Notes: generated by a model from the sequence alone, not told the origin. 48,131 nt of DNA from an uncultured Chloroflexota bacterium (GCA_903938075.1 CAJABS010000116.1:1-48131); one strand, 5' to 3'; positions 24,054 to 34,641 are shown, counted from the stretch's first letter. A program made the numbers and translations.

Positions 24054-24492
24054 TGTGCTCAGCGCACTCTTCCTCGTTGCAACGATTGGCGTTGGGCCAT
24101 TCTGGTTCTTGATGGCCGTACGTCCAAACGCCGAGGTCACTCGGCGCTCCATGATGACCCCGTGGCCCGTCGTTGCTGTTGGACTCATCTATGCAGCCCT
24201 GGTGATTCCCAGCGCCGGTGCGATTCTTGAGACCCTGCTCAACCCAACGCTGAGTGCAATCTCCGCCTCACTTGCGACCCCAGAGGGGAGCCTTGCCGTG
24301 TGGCTGCACGTGCTCGCCTTTGACCTCATCGCGGGGCGATTCATTTGGCTCGATGGCCTCAGCCGAGGCGTCGGCGCGCCGCTCCGCATTGCGGCGCTCA
24401 CGCTCGCCCTCATGTTCGGGCCACTCGGACTCCTCCTGCACCTCGCCCTGCGCCCCCGCCACCCCCGAGAAGGGGCGCAAGCCGTATCCTGA
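24037..24492 (+). CDS. ABA4-like (DUF4281) membrane protein
   Basis: A 151-aa protein with four hydrophobic helices. It has FWFLMAVRPNAEVTRRSM near the N-terminus, then WLHVLAFDLIAGRFIW, and ends with LALMFGPLGLLLHLALR. These are the hallmark segments of the ABA4-like family. Plant ABA4 is needed to make neoxanthin; bacterial members are uncharacterised. The window also encodes CrtB and CrtI, so a carotenoid link is conceivable. GTG at 24037 has AAGGAG 6 nt upstream and overlaps the end of the preceding gene by 17 bp. Confidence 0.75.
   Translation: MNLSADVLSALFLVATIGVGPFWFLMAVRPNAEVTRRSMMTPWPVVAVGLIYAALVIPSAGAILETLLNPTLSAISASLATPEGSLAVWLHVLAFDLIAGRFIWLDGLSRGVGAPLRIAALTLALMFGPLGLLLHLALRPRHPREGAQAVS
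24485..24490 (+). promoter_or_regulatory. Candidate -10 box (TATCCT) for the DUF885 gene
   Basis: TATCCT lies across the end of the ABA4-like gene. Transcription from about 24497 would give a 55-nt leader containing GGGGAGGAG, the ribosome site of the GTG at 24553. No clear -35 is seen. Confidence 0.35.
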
Positions 24493-24552
24493 GCGGAACG
24501 CGCTCACCCCTTGAGCGCAGGAGTCCCGGAACCCCGGGGAGGAGCCCAGATC

Positions 24553-26241
24553 GTGTCGAAGCCACTCTCAGCGAACGACCAGGCCGTTAAGACCCTCGCC
24601 GATGACCTCTGGAAGGAGATGCTCTCGCACTCTCCAATCTGGGGGACCTTCCTCGGCATTGAGGTGAACGACGGCGCCCTCGACGACACCTCTGATGCTG
24701 CGCGCCTGCGCGACCGCGCCATGTGGGAGAAGTATTCGAAGGCGGCGAAGGCCATTGGCGACGAGGGGCTCGACATTGAGTGGAAGATCACGCGCGACCT
24801 GATCGCCGTCGGTGGCTCAATCGCCATTGAGAAGGACGACCACCGTATGGATCTCCTCTCCTCGGTCGACCACATGGATGGGGTGCAGACACTCTTGCCG
24901 CAGATTGTGACCTTCCAAGATGCAACGACTCCGGAGAAGTTCGCCAAGCTGGTGAGCCGACTCAAGGCCTTCCCGAAGTTCATGGACGAGGCGATCGAGC
25001 GCGTGCATGAGGCGGAGAAGCGCGGCCTTGTCGCCTCAAAGATTTCAACCGAGCGACTGATCGTTCAGCTCAATGGCCTGATGGCAATTCCGGCTGACCA
25101 GTCGCCGATCGTCACCGCCGCCAATGTTGCGGGCGATGCCGAGCGGGCTGAACTGGTCAAGATCGTTGCGGAGTACGTTGACCCACAGATCAAGCGCTAC
25201 TACGAGGCGGTCAGCGGTAGCTACCGCACCAAGGCGCGCGAAGTGCCGGGCCTTTGCTCCGCACCAAATGGTGCCGAGCTCTACAAGGTGGCGATTCGCA
25301 GCTGGACCGGACTAGAGCTTGACCCGAAGGAGCTCCACGAGATCGGACTCCAGGAGTGGGCCGACATTCAAGAGGAGATGAAGGTCATCTCGACAAAGCT
25401 TGGCTTCGGCGGCTCCATTGAGAAGCTGCGCGATGCGGCCGAGAGCGATCCAACGAACGTCGCCGCGTCGAAAGAGGCGCTCATCGTTCGCATCAAGGAA
25501 GACATCGAGCGCGGTTATGCCGAAGCCGGAAAGGTCTTTGGGCGATTCCCGAAGGCTGGCTGCGATGTGAAGGCGGTCGAAGACTTCAAGGAGAAGGACG
25601 CACCCGCCGCCTACTACTTCAGCCCTGCGGCTGATGGTTCGCGCCCAGGGACGTACTACGTGAACGGCTACGACCTGCCGTCGCGCTTCTTGCACGCCCT
25701 TGCGCCAACCACGTATCACGAGGCCATTCCGGGCCACCACTTCCAGATCGCGCTAGAGATGGAGCTGGAGTTCTTGCCAGACCTGCGCAAGCACGCCTCG
25801 CACCTTGCGGGGAACGCCTACGTTGAGGGTTGGGGCCTCTACTCGGAGCGACTCGCCGACGAGCTCGGCCTCTACCGCAACGAGATGGAGCGCTTCGGCA
25901 TGCTTCAGGGGCAGGCGCACCGCGCGGCGCGCCTCGTCGTTGACACCGGCCTCCACGCCTTTGGCTGGGACCGAGATAAGGGTGTGGCGTTCATGGAGTC
26001 CGTTGGGCTGCCACGAACCGACGCCGAGATCGAGACCGACCGCTACATCGCCTGGCCAGCCCAGGCGCTCTGCTACAAGGTTGGGCAGCGTGCCATTGAG
26101 CGCACGCGTGCCGCAATCGAGAAGCGCGACGGCGACAAGTTCGATATCAAGTCGTTCCACGACCACGCCATTGGCCACGGCCAGATTCCGCTCCCGGTCT
26201 TTGAGGCCGAGATGCCGAACTGGGTTAAGCCGAAGGCATGA
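24553..26241 (+). CDS. DUF885 family putative zinc-dependent peptidase
   Basis: A 562-aa cytoplasmic protein of the DUF885 family. The metal-site motif YHEAIPGHHFQIALEME lies at about residues 390-406 and is followed by AGNAYVEGWGLYSERLADELG. Together they resemble a zinc metallopeptidase gluzincin active site. There is no signal peptide, so it would act on intracellular peptides. GTG at 24553 is preferred because GGGGAGGAG sits 8-9 nt upstream; a TTG 14 codons earlier is the alternative. The stop overlaps the ATG of the EamA gene. Confidence 0.85.
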   Translation: MSKPLSANDQAVKTLADDLWKEMLSHSPIWGTFLGIEVNDGALDDTSDAARLRDRAMWEKYSKAAKAIGDEGLDIEWKITRDLIAVGGSIAIEKDDHRMDLLSSVDHMDGVQTLLPQIVTFQDATTPEKFAKLVSRLKAFPKFMDEAIERVHEAEKRGLVASKISTERLIVQLNGLMAIPADQSPIVTAANVAGDAERAELVKIVAEYVDPQIKRYYEAVSGSYRTKAREVPGLCSAPNGAELYKVAIRSWTGLELDPKELHEIGLQEWADIQEEMKVISTKLGFGGSIEKLRDAAESDPTNVAASKEALIVRIKEDIERGYAEAGKVFGRFPKAGCDVKAVEDFKEKDAPAAYYFSPAADGSRPGTYYVNGYDLPSRFLHALAPTTYHEAIPGHHFQIALEMELEFLPDLRKHASHLAGNAYVEGWGLYSERLADELGLYRNEMERFGMLQGQAHRAARLVVDTGLHAFGWDRDKGVAFMESVGLPRTDAEIETDRYIAWPAQALCYKVGQRAIERTRAAIEKRDGDKFDIKSFHDHAIGHGQIPLPVFEAEMPNWVKPKA

Positions 26242-27170
26242 GTAACGCTGGGAGGACCGCGGGCGCGGCTCGCGGAACCTCTCGGCGGACGGTCGGCATC
26301 CTCGCCGCGATCGGCGCCTCACTCGCGTGGGGCTTCGGATCGACGACTTCGGATTACGCGTTGTCTGCTGGGATCGGGAATGACACCTTCTTGGTTGTTG
26401 AGCTCGGCATTGGCTTCCTCGCACTGGTGCTGATTGCAGCGGTTCGCGGCGAACTTGCGGCGTTCCGCTTCCCTGGGCTGCTACGCGCATCACGCACCGG
26501 GCTCATTGAGCCGTGGGGGGCATACACGCTCGGCAATATCGGCATCATCTTCTCGAGCGGTGCCTTTGTCGCCTTGGTCTCATCGCTCAACCCGGTCCTG
26601 ATCGGCCTCCTCGCTGCGCCGTACCTCGGTGAGAAGGTGAGCCGACCCGCTGCCATTCTCATGGCCGTCTCAATTGGTGGCGTGGCACTCGTTGTTGGTG
26701 GCGCTGGATTTGACGGCACGCTTCACCCGTTCGGAATCATCTTTGCCCTCTGCGGTCTGGTTTGTGCAGCGACGTATGGCCTCATGTCATCAAAGCTCGT
26801 GCGCACCGTCCCCGTACTCCCGCTGGTCGCGCTCCAACTCTTGGTCGCCACCGTCGCCTCGGCGATCGTCTGGTTCATTCGAGTGGTGATCCTTAGCGGC
26901 GATCCGCAGCTCCCTGCAAACGACATTCAGTGGGCGGTAACGATCGCCACCGGCATCTTCGGCGGGGCAGCCCCCTTCATCTTGTACCTCGAGGCAACGC
27001 GCAGGATTCCAACCACAACGGTGAGCCAATTTGGAACGCTCGTACCCGTGGTGGCGCTGATCGGTGGCGTGGTCTTCCTCAATGATGTGACCACGCCGAT
27101 CCAGCTGCTTGGCACCGCGATCGTCGTGGTCTCGCTCTCGCTCCTCGCGCGCTACACCCGCGCGCACTGA
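26238..27170 (+). CDS. EamA-family (DMT superfamily) transporter
   Basis: A 310-aa membrane protein with ten predicted helices arranged as two EamA repeats. Repeat 1 includes GILAAIGASLAWGFGSTTSDY and SSLNPVLIGLLAAPYLGEKVS. Repeat 2 includes FGIIFALCGLVCAATYGLMS and ends with PTTTVSQFGTLVPVVALIGG. The Pro and Glu in the LxPxxxxLLAxxxLGE segment are typical. The family exports amino acids or other metabolites; the substrate is unknown. ATGA overlap couples it to the DUF885 gene. The gene ends 14 bp from the convergent crtB. Confidence 0.88.
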   Translation: MSNAGRTAGAARGTSRRTVGILAAIGASLAWGFGSTTSDYALSAGIGNDTFLVVELGIGFLALVLIAAVRGELAAFRFPGLLRASRTGLIEPWGAYTLGNIGIIFSSGAFVALVSSLNPVLIGLLAAPYLGEKVSRPAAILMAVSIGGVALVVGGAGFDGTLHPFGIIFALCGLVCAATYGLMSSKLVRTVPVLPLVALQLLVATVASAIVWFIRVVILSGDPQLPANDIQWAVTIATGIFGGAAPFILYLEATRRIPTTTVSQFGTLVPVVALIGGVVFLNDVTTPIQLLGTAIVVVSLSLLARYTRAH

Positions 27171-27184
27171 GGTAACGAGACCCC

Positions 27185-28078
27185 TTACGCCGCCCCCATC
27201 GCGCGCAAGAGCGCAGCGGCCTTGCGCACTCGCCCCACCACTGGTCGATGCGGCCGTCGCACGCCGAAGCCATCGCGCTCAATCTGCCGCAGGATCTCGC
27301 GATAGAGGTTCGCCGCCACGCGAATGGAGCGGCCGCCGTTCTGCAGGTGGCGGATCCCAGCAGCACCAACCTCGTACTCGGCATCGGCGCGAGCGATCTC
27401 TGCTGCATAGAGGGCGCGTCGATCACCGTCGCGAAGCGACGTTGGGCCACTCACGGCTGCAGGGTCAAGACCAACTCGTCGCAGCGATGTGGCGGGAAGG
27501 TAGACCCGCCCGTTCGCGAGATCCTCATCAATGTCGCGCAAGATGTTCGTACGCTGCATCGCCGCCCCAAGGGCGCGGGCAGCGCGATCTGCCACTGCTG
27601 CGTCGCTTGCGCGCACCCCAAGGAGCGCCGCCATGAGGCGACCGACGGTGCCTGCCACCTGATAGCAGTAGAGATCAAGATCGGCATCACTCTCCATTAC
27701 CGGCCCGGCGAGGTCACCCTCCATGCCGTCGAGGAAGGCGCCGATCGCATCGATCGGGAGCGCTGGGATACGCCGCTGCAGATCGACGAAGATCGCCAGT
27801 TCATCGCCGCCAGCCTGGTCGATTGCTCCTGTGTTGATCCAGGTGCGAATTGCCACGAGACGCTGCTGGGCGTCGGCACGTTGCACCGAACCACTCGGTG
27901 CCTCAAGGTCAACCAGATCATCAAGTCGGCGGAGCGCCAAGTAGAGCAGGTTGATGTCGTCGCGAACCTCGCGCGGCAGGAAGCGAGCCGCAAGGGCGAA
28001 GCTACGCGCAACACGATCAATGGTCGCCTGCGCCTCGGGGAGGAGAGCCGCCACGCGCGGATCGCGCTGGGGGGTCAT
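27185..28078 (-). CDS. crtB: Phytoene synthase
   Basis: It condenses two GGPP molecules to phytoene. The 297-aa isoprenoid synthase has the first Asp-rich motif RRLDDLVD (Asp53, Asp54) and the second, RTNILRDIDEDL, at about residues 178-188. It also has YCYQVAGTVGRLM, common in squalene/phytoene synthases. The ATG starts 4 bp after the crtI stop, so the genes form a crtI-crtB operon read on the minus strand. Confidence 0.9.
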   Translation of the reverse strand: MTPQRDPRVAALLPEAQATIDRVARSFALAARFLPREVRDDINLLYLALRRLDDLVDLEAPSGSVQRADAQQRLVAIRTWINTGAIDQAGGDELAIFVDLQRRIPALPIDAIGAFLDGMEGDLAGPVMESDADLDLYCYQVAGTVGRLMAALLGVRASDAAVADRAARALGAAMQRTNILRDIDEDLANGRVYLPATSLRRVGLDPAAVSGPTSLRDGDRRALYAAEIARADAEYEVGAAGIRHLQNGGRSIRVAANLYREILRQIERDGFGVRRPHRPVVGRVRKAAALLRAMGAA

Positions 28079-28082
28079 GCGG

Positions 28083-29615
28083 TTACGGGCGAACGAGATT
28101 TCCGGTCGGCCCGGTGGCGTGCGAGGCGAATGGGGCAGGGTAGTCGCCGCGAATCAGATCCTGGGTGACCTGCGAGGTCATGAGCGCCCCTGGCATCCCC
28201 GCGCCTGGGTGCGTGCCGCCGCCAACGTAGTAGAGGCCGGCGATGGCACGGTCGCGGTTCGGCTGGCGGAAGTAGGCCGACTGCTGCAGCGACGGCTCGA
28301 CGGCGAAGGCGTTGCCGTCTGGGGCAAGGAGCTCGTCGCGGAAGGTAAGCGGCGTCCACGAGCGCTCCACCACGATCGAATCGCGCAGGCCCGGAAGCCC
28401 CCAGTTCTCCAGCCACTCCAGGGTGCGATCACGCATGCGCGGCTCCGCCTCGGTCCAGTCGTCGCCGGAGGCCAGGTTCGGCACGGGGAGCAGGATCGCA
28501 ATCGAATCGCCGCCTGGCGGCGCCATCTCGGGCTCCGTGCGCGACGGCGCATGGATGTAGACGGCGTTGCTGCGTGGCATGCGACGCTCGCGGGTGACGT
28601 CCTTGATGAAGCCGTGATAGTCATCGCCTACCACGAGGGTGTGGTGCAAACGCTTCTCGAACTTCTTGTTGGTGCCCAAATACATCATGTGGGCCGACAT
28701 GGTGGTGCGCAGTGGACGGAAGCGCCATGGGAAGGCATCAGGAGCGTCGGGGAGGAGCGCGTTGCGCGCCGTGACATCGCCGTTGTAGATCACAAGATCG
28801 GCGTTGTGTACGACACCATCAGAGGTGCGTACGCCGGTGGCGCGCCCGTTGCGGTGCAAGATCTGGTCAACCTTGCTGTTGGTTTGAATCGTGCCGCCCA
28901 TCTTGGCGATGATCTTTCCGAACGACTGAATGATGCTGTACACGCCGCCTTCCGTGTACCAGATCCCGTCGGCAATCTGCAGATAGGCGAGCGCCGAATA
29001 GATGGCCGGCACGCGCGATGGATCGCCACCGATGAAGAGTGAGTGGAAGCCGAACGCCTGCTGCACATGCGGCTCCTTGAAGAACTTGCCGACCCATCCC
29101 TCAAGGAAGCGGATCGCATCAAGTCGCGCCATGGTTGGGAGGAGCTTCACGAAGTCCTTCAGGTTCAAGAAGTTCTGGCGACCAGAGACGAGGATCCCTT
29201 CACGGTGGATCGCACCCGATGCGGCCAAGAACGCCTCGAGCTGATTGGCGTCGTCGTTCGAGAACTTGCGCATCTCGGCGAGCAGCTGCTCGCGGTCGCT
29301 GCCAAAGTCGAAGTGGCGATCTTCGCCCGTCCAGAAGATGCGATAACCCGGCTGGAGCTGGCGCAGGGTGACGTGATCCGACATCTTCTCGCCCGCTGCC
29401 GCGTAGACCTCTTCAAAGAGCCAAGGCATGGTGATAAGCGACGGGCCAGTGTCGAAGGTGTAGCCGCCCTCTTGGATGCGCGAGGCGCGGCCGCCAATCT
29501 CAGGGCGGGCCTCCAGGATGGTGACCTTCCAGCCATCGGAGAGGAGGCGGATGGCCGTGGAGAGGCCGCCGAAGCCGCTCCCCACGATGATCGCCGTTCG
29601 ACCCCCCTGCGCCAT
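28083..29615 (-). CDS. crtI: Phytoene desaturase (CrtI type)
   Basis: An FAD-dependent desaturase that converts phytoene stepwise toward neurosporene or lycopene. The 510-aa protein has the dinucleotide motif IIVGSGFGGLSTAIRL (residues 9-24) and EARPEIGGRAS. The FDTGPSLITMPWLFEEVYAA substrate segment is present, and the C-terminal CrtI signature reads YYVGGGTHPGAGMPGAL. The ATG at 29615 has GAGGGGGG just upstream; the longer open frame to 29966 has no support. No cyclase, ketolase or rhodopsin gene is nearby, so the final pigment cannot be inferred. Confidence 0.92.
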   Translation of the reverse strand: MAQGGRTAIIVGSGFGGLSTAIRLLSDGWKVTILEARPEIGGRASRIQEGGYTFDTGPSLITMPWLFEEVYAAAGEKMSDHVTLRQLQPGYRIFWTGEDRHFDFGSDREQLLAEMRKFSNDDANQLEAFLAASGAIHREGILVSGRQNFLNLKDFVKLLPTMARLDAIRFLEGWVGKFFKEPHVQQAFGFHSLFIGGDPSRVPAIYSALAYLQIADGIWYTEGGVYSIIQSFGKIIAKMGGTIQTNSKVDQILHRNGRATGVRTSDGVVHNADLVIYNGDVTARNALLPDAPDAFPWRFRPLRTTMSAHMMYLGTNKKFEKRLHHTLVVGDDYHGFIKDVTRERRMPRSNAVYIHAPSRTEPEMAPPGGDSIAILLPVPNLASGDDWTEAEPRMRDRTLEWLENWGLPGLRDSIVVERSWTPLTFRDELLAPDGNAFAVEPSLQQSAYFRQPNRDRAIAGLYYVGGGTHPGAGMPGALMTSQVTQDLIRGDYPAPFASHATGPTGNLVRP

Positions 29616-29638
29616 GGACCCCCCTCGCTGCTCGCCGC

Positions 29639-29653
29639 GGGGGCAGTGCCCCC
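29639..29653. repeat. Hairpin-forming inverted repeat in the crtI leader
   Basis: GGGGGC-AGT-GCCCCC forms a 6-bp stem with a 3-nt loop 24 bp upstream of the crtI start. It could affect leader folding or translation; there is no U-run, so a terminator is unlikely. Confidence 0.4.
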
Positions 29654-29712
29654 TGTGAGCACCATCGTAGGGGTGCCGCGCGCGGCGCGCTGAGCACGAA
29701 TCGGGGCTCCCA

Positions 29713-29741
29713 TTGACGAGAGCGCCCTGCGGGCGGATCAT
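29713..29741 (+). promoter_or_regulatory. Candidate iclR-acs promoter
   Basis: TTGACG (29713-29718), a 17-nt spacer and GATCAT (29736-29741) form a plausible sigma-70-type promoter. The transcript would begin near 29748 and carry GGGAGGAG before the ATG at 29769. The -10 lies inside the palindrome at 29731-29747. Confidence 0.45.
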
Positions 29742-29747
29742 CCGCCC
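29731..29747. promoter_or_regulatory. Perfect 17-bp palindrome, candidate IclR operator
   Basis: GGGCGGAT-C-ATCCGCCC has 8-bp perfect arms around one central base. It overlaps the candidate -10 of the iclR gene, 22 bp before its ATG. IclR-type regulators often bind palindromes over their own promoters, so autoregulation is a reasonable reading. Confidence 0.45.
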
Positions 29748-29768
29748 CCAAGGGAGGAGCACCATCCG

Positions 29769-30709
29769 ATGAGTAGTGAACAGGCACGCGGTCGCGCCGC
29801 CCAGAGCCCCGAAGAGAGCCTTGACCATGCCAGTGTCGCTGGAGCGCATGGGGCTGATGACGCCGCCGTACGATCCGTCGATCGCGCCGCTGCGCTCTTG
29901 GTCTGCCTCTCTGAAGCCGATGGCTCCGCCTCGGTCACCGACCTCTCCCACTCCCTCGACCTTCACAAGTCAACGGTGAGCCGACTCCTCTCCACCCTCG
30001 AGCGCCGCGGCCTCGTCGAGCAGGATCGCGAGACCGGTCACTTCCGCCTCGGCGTCGGCATCATTCGACTCGCGCAATCCGCCGAGCGCACCCTCGACCT
30101 GCGCGCGATCGCCCTCCCCGAGATGGAGGCGCTTGCAAAGGCAACCCACGAGACGGTCAGCCTTGAAGTATTTGATGGTGTCGCCGCCGCGGTAGCCATC
30201 TGCCAGATCGACGGGCCGAACCTCACGCCAATGCCCGACATCACAGGTCGCCCTGTTGCCATGCACGCCATCGCCTCAGGGAAGGTGCTCCTCGCCTCGC
30301 TCCCAGAGCGCACCGTTCTCTCCATTGCACGACGCGGTCTGGTTCGCTATACGCCACGCACCATCACCGATCCGCGAGCGCTCCTCGAAGAGCTCGCTAC
30401 GATTCGCCGCCGTGGCTACGCCGTAGCGATCGGCGAGTGGGACGATCGCATCACCGCAGCCGCTGTGCCGATCTGTGATGCGCGCGGCACCGTCATCGCG
30501 ACCGTTGTCGTGTGGGGCGCCGCTACCCGAGTCACTCCTGGCACTCTTCCTGCACTGGTGACTGCGGCGCGAGACGCCGCCCAGCAGATCAGCACGAAGT
30601 TGGGTTGGAGTGGCAACCAGCGCCGCGCCGGCATCGTGCCGCACCTCAAGGACGACGATGTGGAGGAGCAAGAACACGAGGTAGCCGACGACGAAGAGGC
30701 CGCTGGATA

Positions 30710-30710
<1 letters not shown>
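29769..30710 (+). CDS. IclR-family transcriptional regulator
   Basis: A 313-aa regulator. After an unusually long N-terminal arm (about 45 residues) comes the winged helix (SVTDLSHSLDLHKSTVSRLLSTLERRGLV read in two parts, about 58-86). The IclR effector domain follows (DLRAIALPEMEALAKATHE onward). The C-terminus adds a short acidic tail (DDDVEEQEHEVADDEEA). GGGAGGAG precedes the ATG. It shares one base of its TAG with the acs GTG, so it is co-transcribed with acetyl-CoA synthetase and likely controls acetate use. Confidence 0.9.
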
Positions 30711-32680
<1,970 letters not shown>

Positions 32681-33070
32681 GTCGGACTTTTCCACACTCA
32701 TGGCCGAAACCACCGGATCGGTGGACAAATCTCTCTCCGTAACCCGATAAGTCGTTGATAAGTGCCTTCTGTAGAAAGGCTCCGACCGCGATGCTACTCG
32801 TAGCCCGAAGGGGCCAGCGGTGAACCCGCCGACCGAGCAATCGGCCAGGCGGCACGAACTGTGGCGATGACGGGATCGAACCGACAGGCAACTGACGGTG
32901 CTGGTGAATGACCACCAAAGCGCGGGGCAACTCGCAGCGGCGGAGCGGAGGGTCACCTGGGAGCTTCGGCTTTACGGCTGGAGCGACTCGATCCGATCTC
33001 ACAGCGGAGGGGAACCGGCGTGAAAGCGTCGCCCCCAACATCGGATGGCCTCTCGGGCGAACTCTTCCCC
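32681..33070. other. 390-bp gene-free region with inverted repeats, possible structured RNA
   Basis: This stretch lies between the convergent acs and LCP genes and holds no credible ORF. On the plus strand I can pair 32710-32715 with 32719-32724 (6 bp), 32764-32768 with 32776-32780, 32828-32832 with 32841-32845, and 32902-32906 with 32913-32917. The longest element is a 56-nt arm: 32991-32997 pairs with 33040-33046 (7 bp), GGGG at 33009 with CCCC at 33032, and 33017-33021 with 33026-33030 closing a GAAA tetraloop. The density of helices suggests a structured RNA, but I could not match RNase P, tmRNA, SRP or 6S RNA. No promoter is obvious. Confidence 0.4.
32710..32724. terminator. Short hairpin after acs, possible weak terminator
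   Basis: CCACCG-GAT-CGGTGG is a perfect 6-bp stem 30 bp after the acs stop. It lacks a U-run on either strand, so termination is uncertain. Confidence 0.3.
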
Positions 33071-34594
33071 CTACGGACTAGCGCTCTCTGGCGCGCCGCT
33101 CTCTGGAGCGCTCGGCGACGCGTCAGGACTGATCGATGGCGAATCCGTTGGGCTTGGTGAAGGCGTTGCCACCACAGGGAACGCGCTCGCAATCACGTTG
33201 CGAATCTTGGCGATCGTTGCTGGGGTGAGGTAGGCCGGATAGGCGCTTGGGGCGAAGCGGTAGAGGCGCACTGGCGCCGTTGCTGCACGCGAGAAGAGAT
33301 CCACCAGATTCGGCAGGGAGCTGCGCGGCAGGTCCGTCCACACGTACCCCTTCGCCGCGGCTGCGAGTGCCGGCGCATTCAAGATCGTTGCCGCGCCAAG
33401 TTGGTCACGAATCGCGAGCAAGAGTGCCTGCTGTCGTCGCATGCGGCCGTAGTCGGAATCTTGGTGGCGGCTCCGCGCATAGGCCAGTGCGAGCCGCCCA
33501 TCGAAGTGTTGCAGCCCAGAGCCAATACGCAACTGGATCGAGCCGAGCACTGGGTCCGGATAGTTCTTGTCGTAGATCGGCTCCGTGACGTTCATGTCGA
33601 TACCGCCCATTGCATCCACCACCTTGATGACGCCCCAAAGATCGGCAACGAGCACGGCATCAATCGGCCGCTGTGTGAGTTCCGAGATAGTGGCGCGTAC
33701 CGCGGCGATCCCCGAGACGCTCCCCTCGCCAGGCCAGAGCTGCGGATAGTAGAAGGTGGCGTCGGTATAGAGCTCGTTCAAGAGTTTCTTGAAGCAGCCA
33801 CATGGGCTCGCGTTTCGGGCGGCACCAGGGGGGAGCGGCACGTTCACCATATTGCGTGGGAAGCCGAACATCGCCACGCGCCCAGTGGCGACATCAACCT
33901 CAACGAGCAGCATCACATCCATGCGTCGACTCCATCGATCAGCGCCCGCGTCGGAGCCGAGCAAGAGCAGATCAAACTTTCCGTCATCACCCCACGGGAT
34001 TGCGCCGGGCCGTGCCCACGGCGTGGTGACGGTGAGCGAGGGGAGGGTCCCAGTACCGCCACCGCGGGGCGGCACGGTTCCAGGACTGGCGGCGATCGAG
34101 CTGCCAGGAGATGGTGAGATATCTGGAGAGCCTGGGTCGGAGGCACTCGGCTGCGCGCTTGGCGAAACTTCGGCGAACGTTTCATTCAGGAGTTCGTCAA
34201 AGGCGATCAGCGAGCGACCAACGGCAACGTGCGGCGCCACGATGAGGAGGAGTGCCGCGATCACCACCACAGCGCGGTCACGTGTTGGCAGCCGCGACCC
34301 ACGCACGACGTGTGCTGTTGCGCCAAGACGCCATCCGCCGATGACGAGGTTCAACAGCCCAAGTGCAAGGAGCGCTCCCGGAGTGACCAAAATGATGAGG
34401 AGCTGTGTTGTGCCGCCGACCAGCGCTACGAGGAGTGCTGCAGCGAGGAGGGAGAGGAGCGGCGCAGCGAAGAGCACTGCCTGTCGACGATTGCCACGGA
34501 GCCAGTGCCCCGCACCAGTGAGCAGCGTGGTCAGTAGAGCGGCACGCACGGGTGAGATTGCGGTGCGGGTCCGATTGGGGCTGGCAGGCTTCAC
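33071..34594 (-). CDS. LytR-CpsA-Psr (LCP) family protein with multi-helix N-terminus
   Basis: A 507-aa envelope protein. The N-terminal 140 residues contain three or four hydrophobic helices (AALLTTLLTGAGHWLRG, LLSLLAAALLVALVGG, LLIILVTPGALLALGLL, VVVIAALLLIVAPHVAV). A Ser/Pro linker precedes the LCP domain, which has FDLLLLGSDAG, MDVMLLVEVDVATGRVAMFG and an FPRNMVNVP segment with the conserved Arg. DLWGVIKVVDAMGGIDMNV and ALAYARSRHQDSDYGRMRRQ are also typical. A Ser/Pro-rich tail ends the protein. The GTG at 34594 has GGGAGGA 7 nt upstream. It would ligate glycopolymers to the envelope. Confidence 0.85.
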   Translation of the reverse strand: MKPASPNRTRTAISPVRAALLTTLLTGAGHWLRGNRRQAVLFAAPLLSLLAAALLVALVGGTTQLLIILVTPGALLALGLLNLVIGGWRLGATAHVVRGSRLPTRDRAVVVIAALLLIVAPHVAVGRSLIAFDELLNETFAEVSPSAQPSASDPGSPDISPSPGSSIAASPGTVPPRGGGTGTLPSLTVTTPWARPGAIPWGDDGKFDLLLLGSDAGADRWSRRMDVMLLVEVDVATGRVAMFGFPRNMVNVPLPPGAARNASPCGCFKKLLNELYTDATFYYPQLWPGEGSVSGIAAVRATISELTQRPIDAVLVADLWGVIKVVDAMGGIDMNVTEPIYDKNYPDPVLGSIQLRIGSGLQHFDGRLALAYARSRHQDSDYGRMRRQQALLLAIRDQLGAATILNAPALAAAAKGYVWTDLPRSSLPNLVDLFSRAATAPVRLYRFAPSAYPAYLTPATIAKIRNVIASAFPVVATPSPSPTDSPSISPDASPSAPESGAPESASP

Positions 34595-34641
34595 CCCCTC
34601 ATCCTCCCTGATCTCGGGGAATTGTGGGGAGCCCTCAGTTG

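Noticed and set aside
27248..29042. Long plus-strand open frames across crtB and crtI
   Set aside because: They lie opposite two clearly recognised enzymes and show no family motif.
32684..32775. RNase P-like words on the minus strand (GGAAAAGTCC and CTACAGAAGGCACTTAT)
   Set aside because: They occur in the reverse of the required order, do not pair as P4, and one overlaps the end of the acs coding region.
32868..32887. tRNA/tmRNA T-arm-like sequence on the minus strand (GGTTCGATCCCG)
   Set aside because: The T-stem has a mismatch, no matching acceptor 5' strand or D/anticodon arms lie at tRNA distance, and neither a one-piece nor a permuted tmRNA could be assembled.
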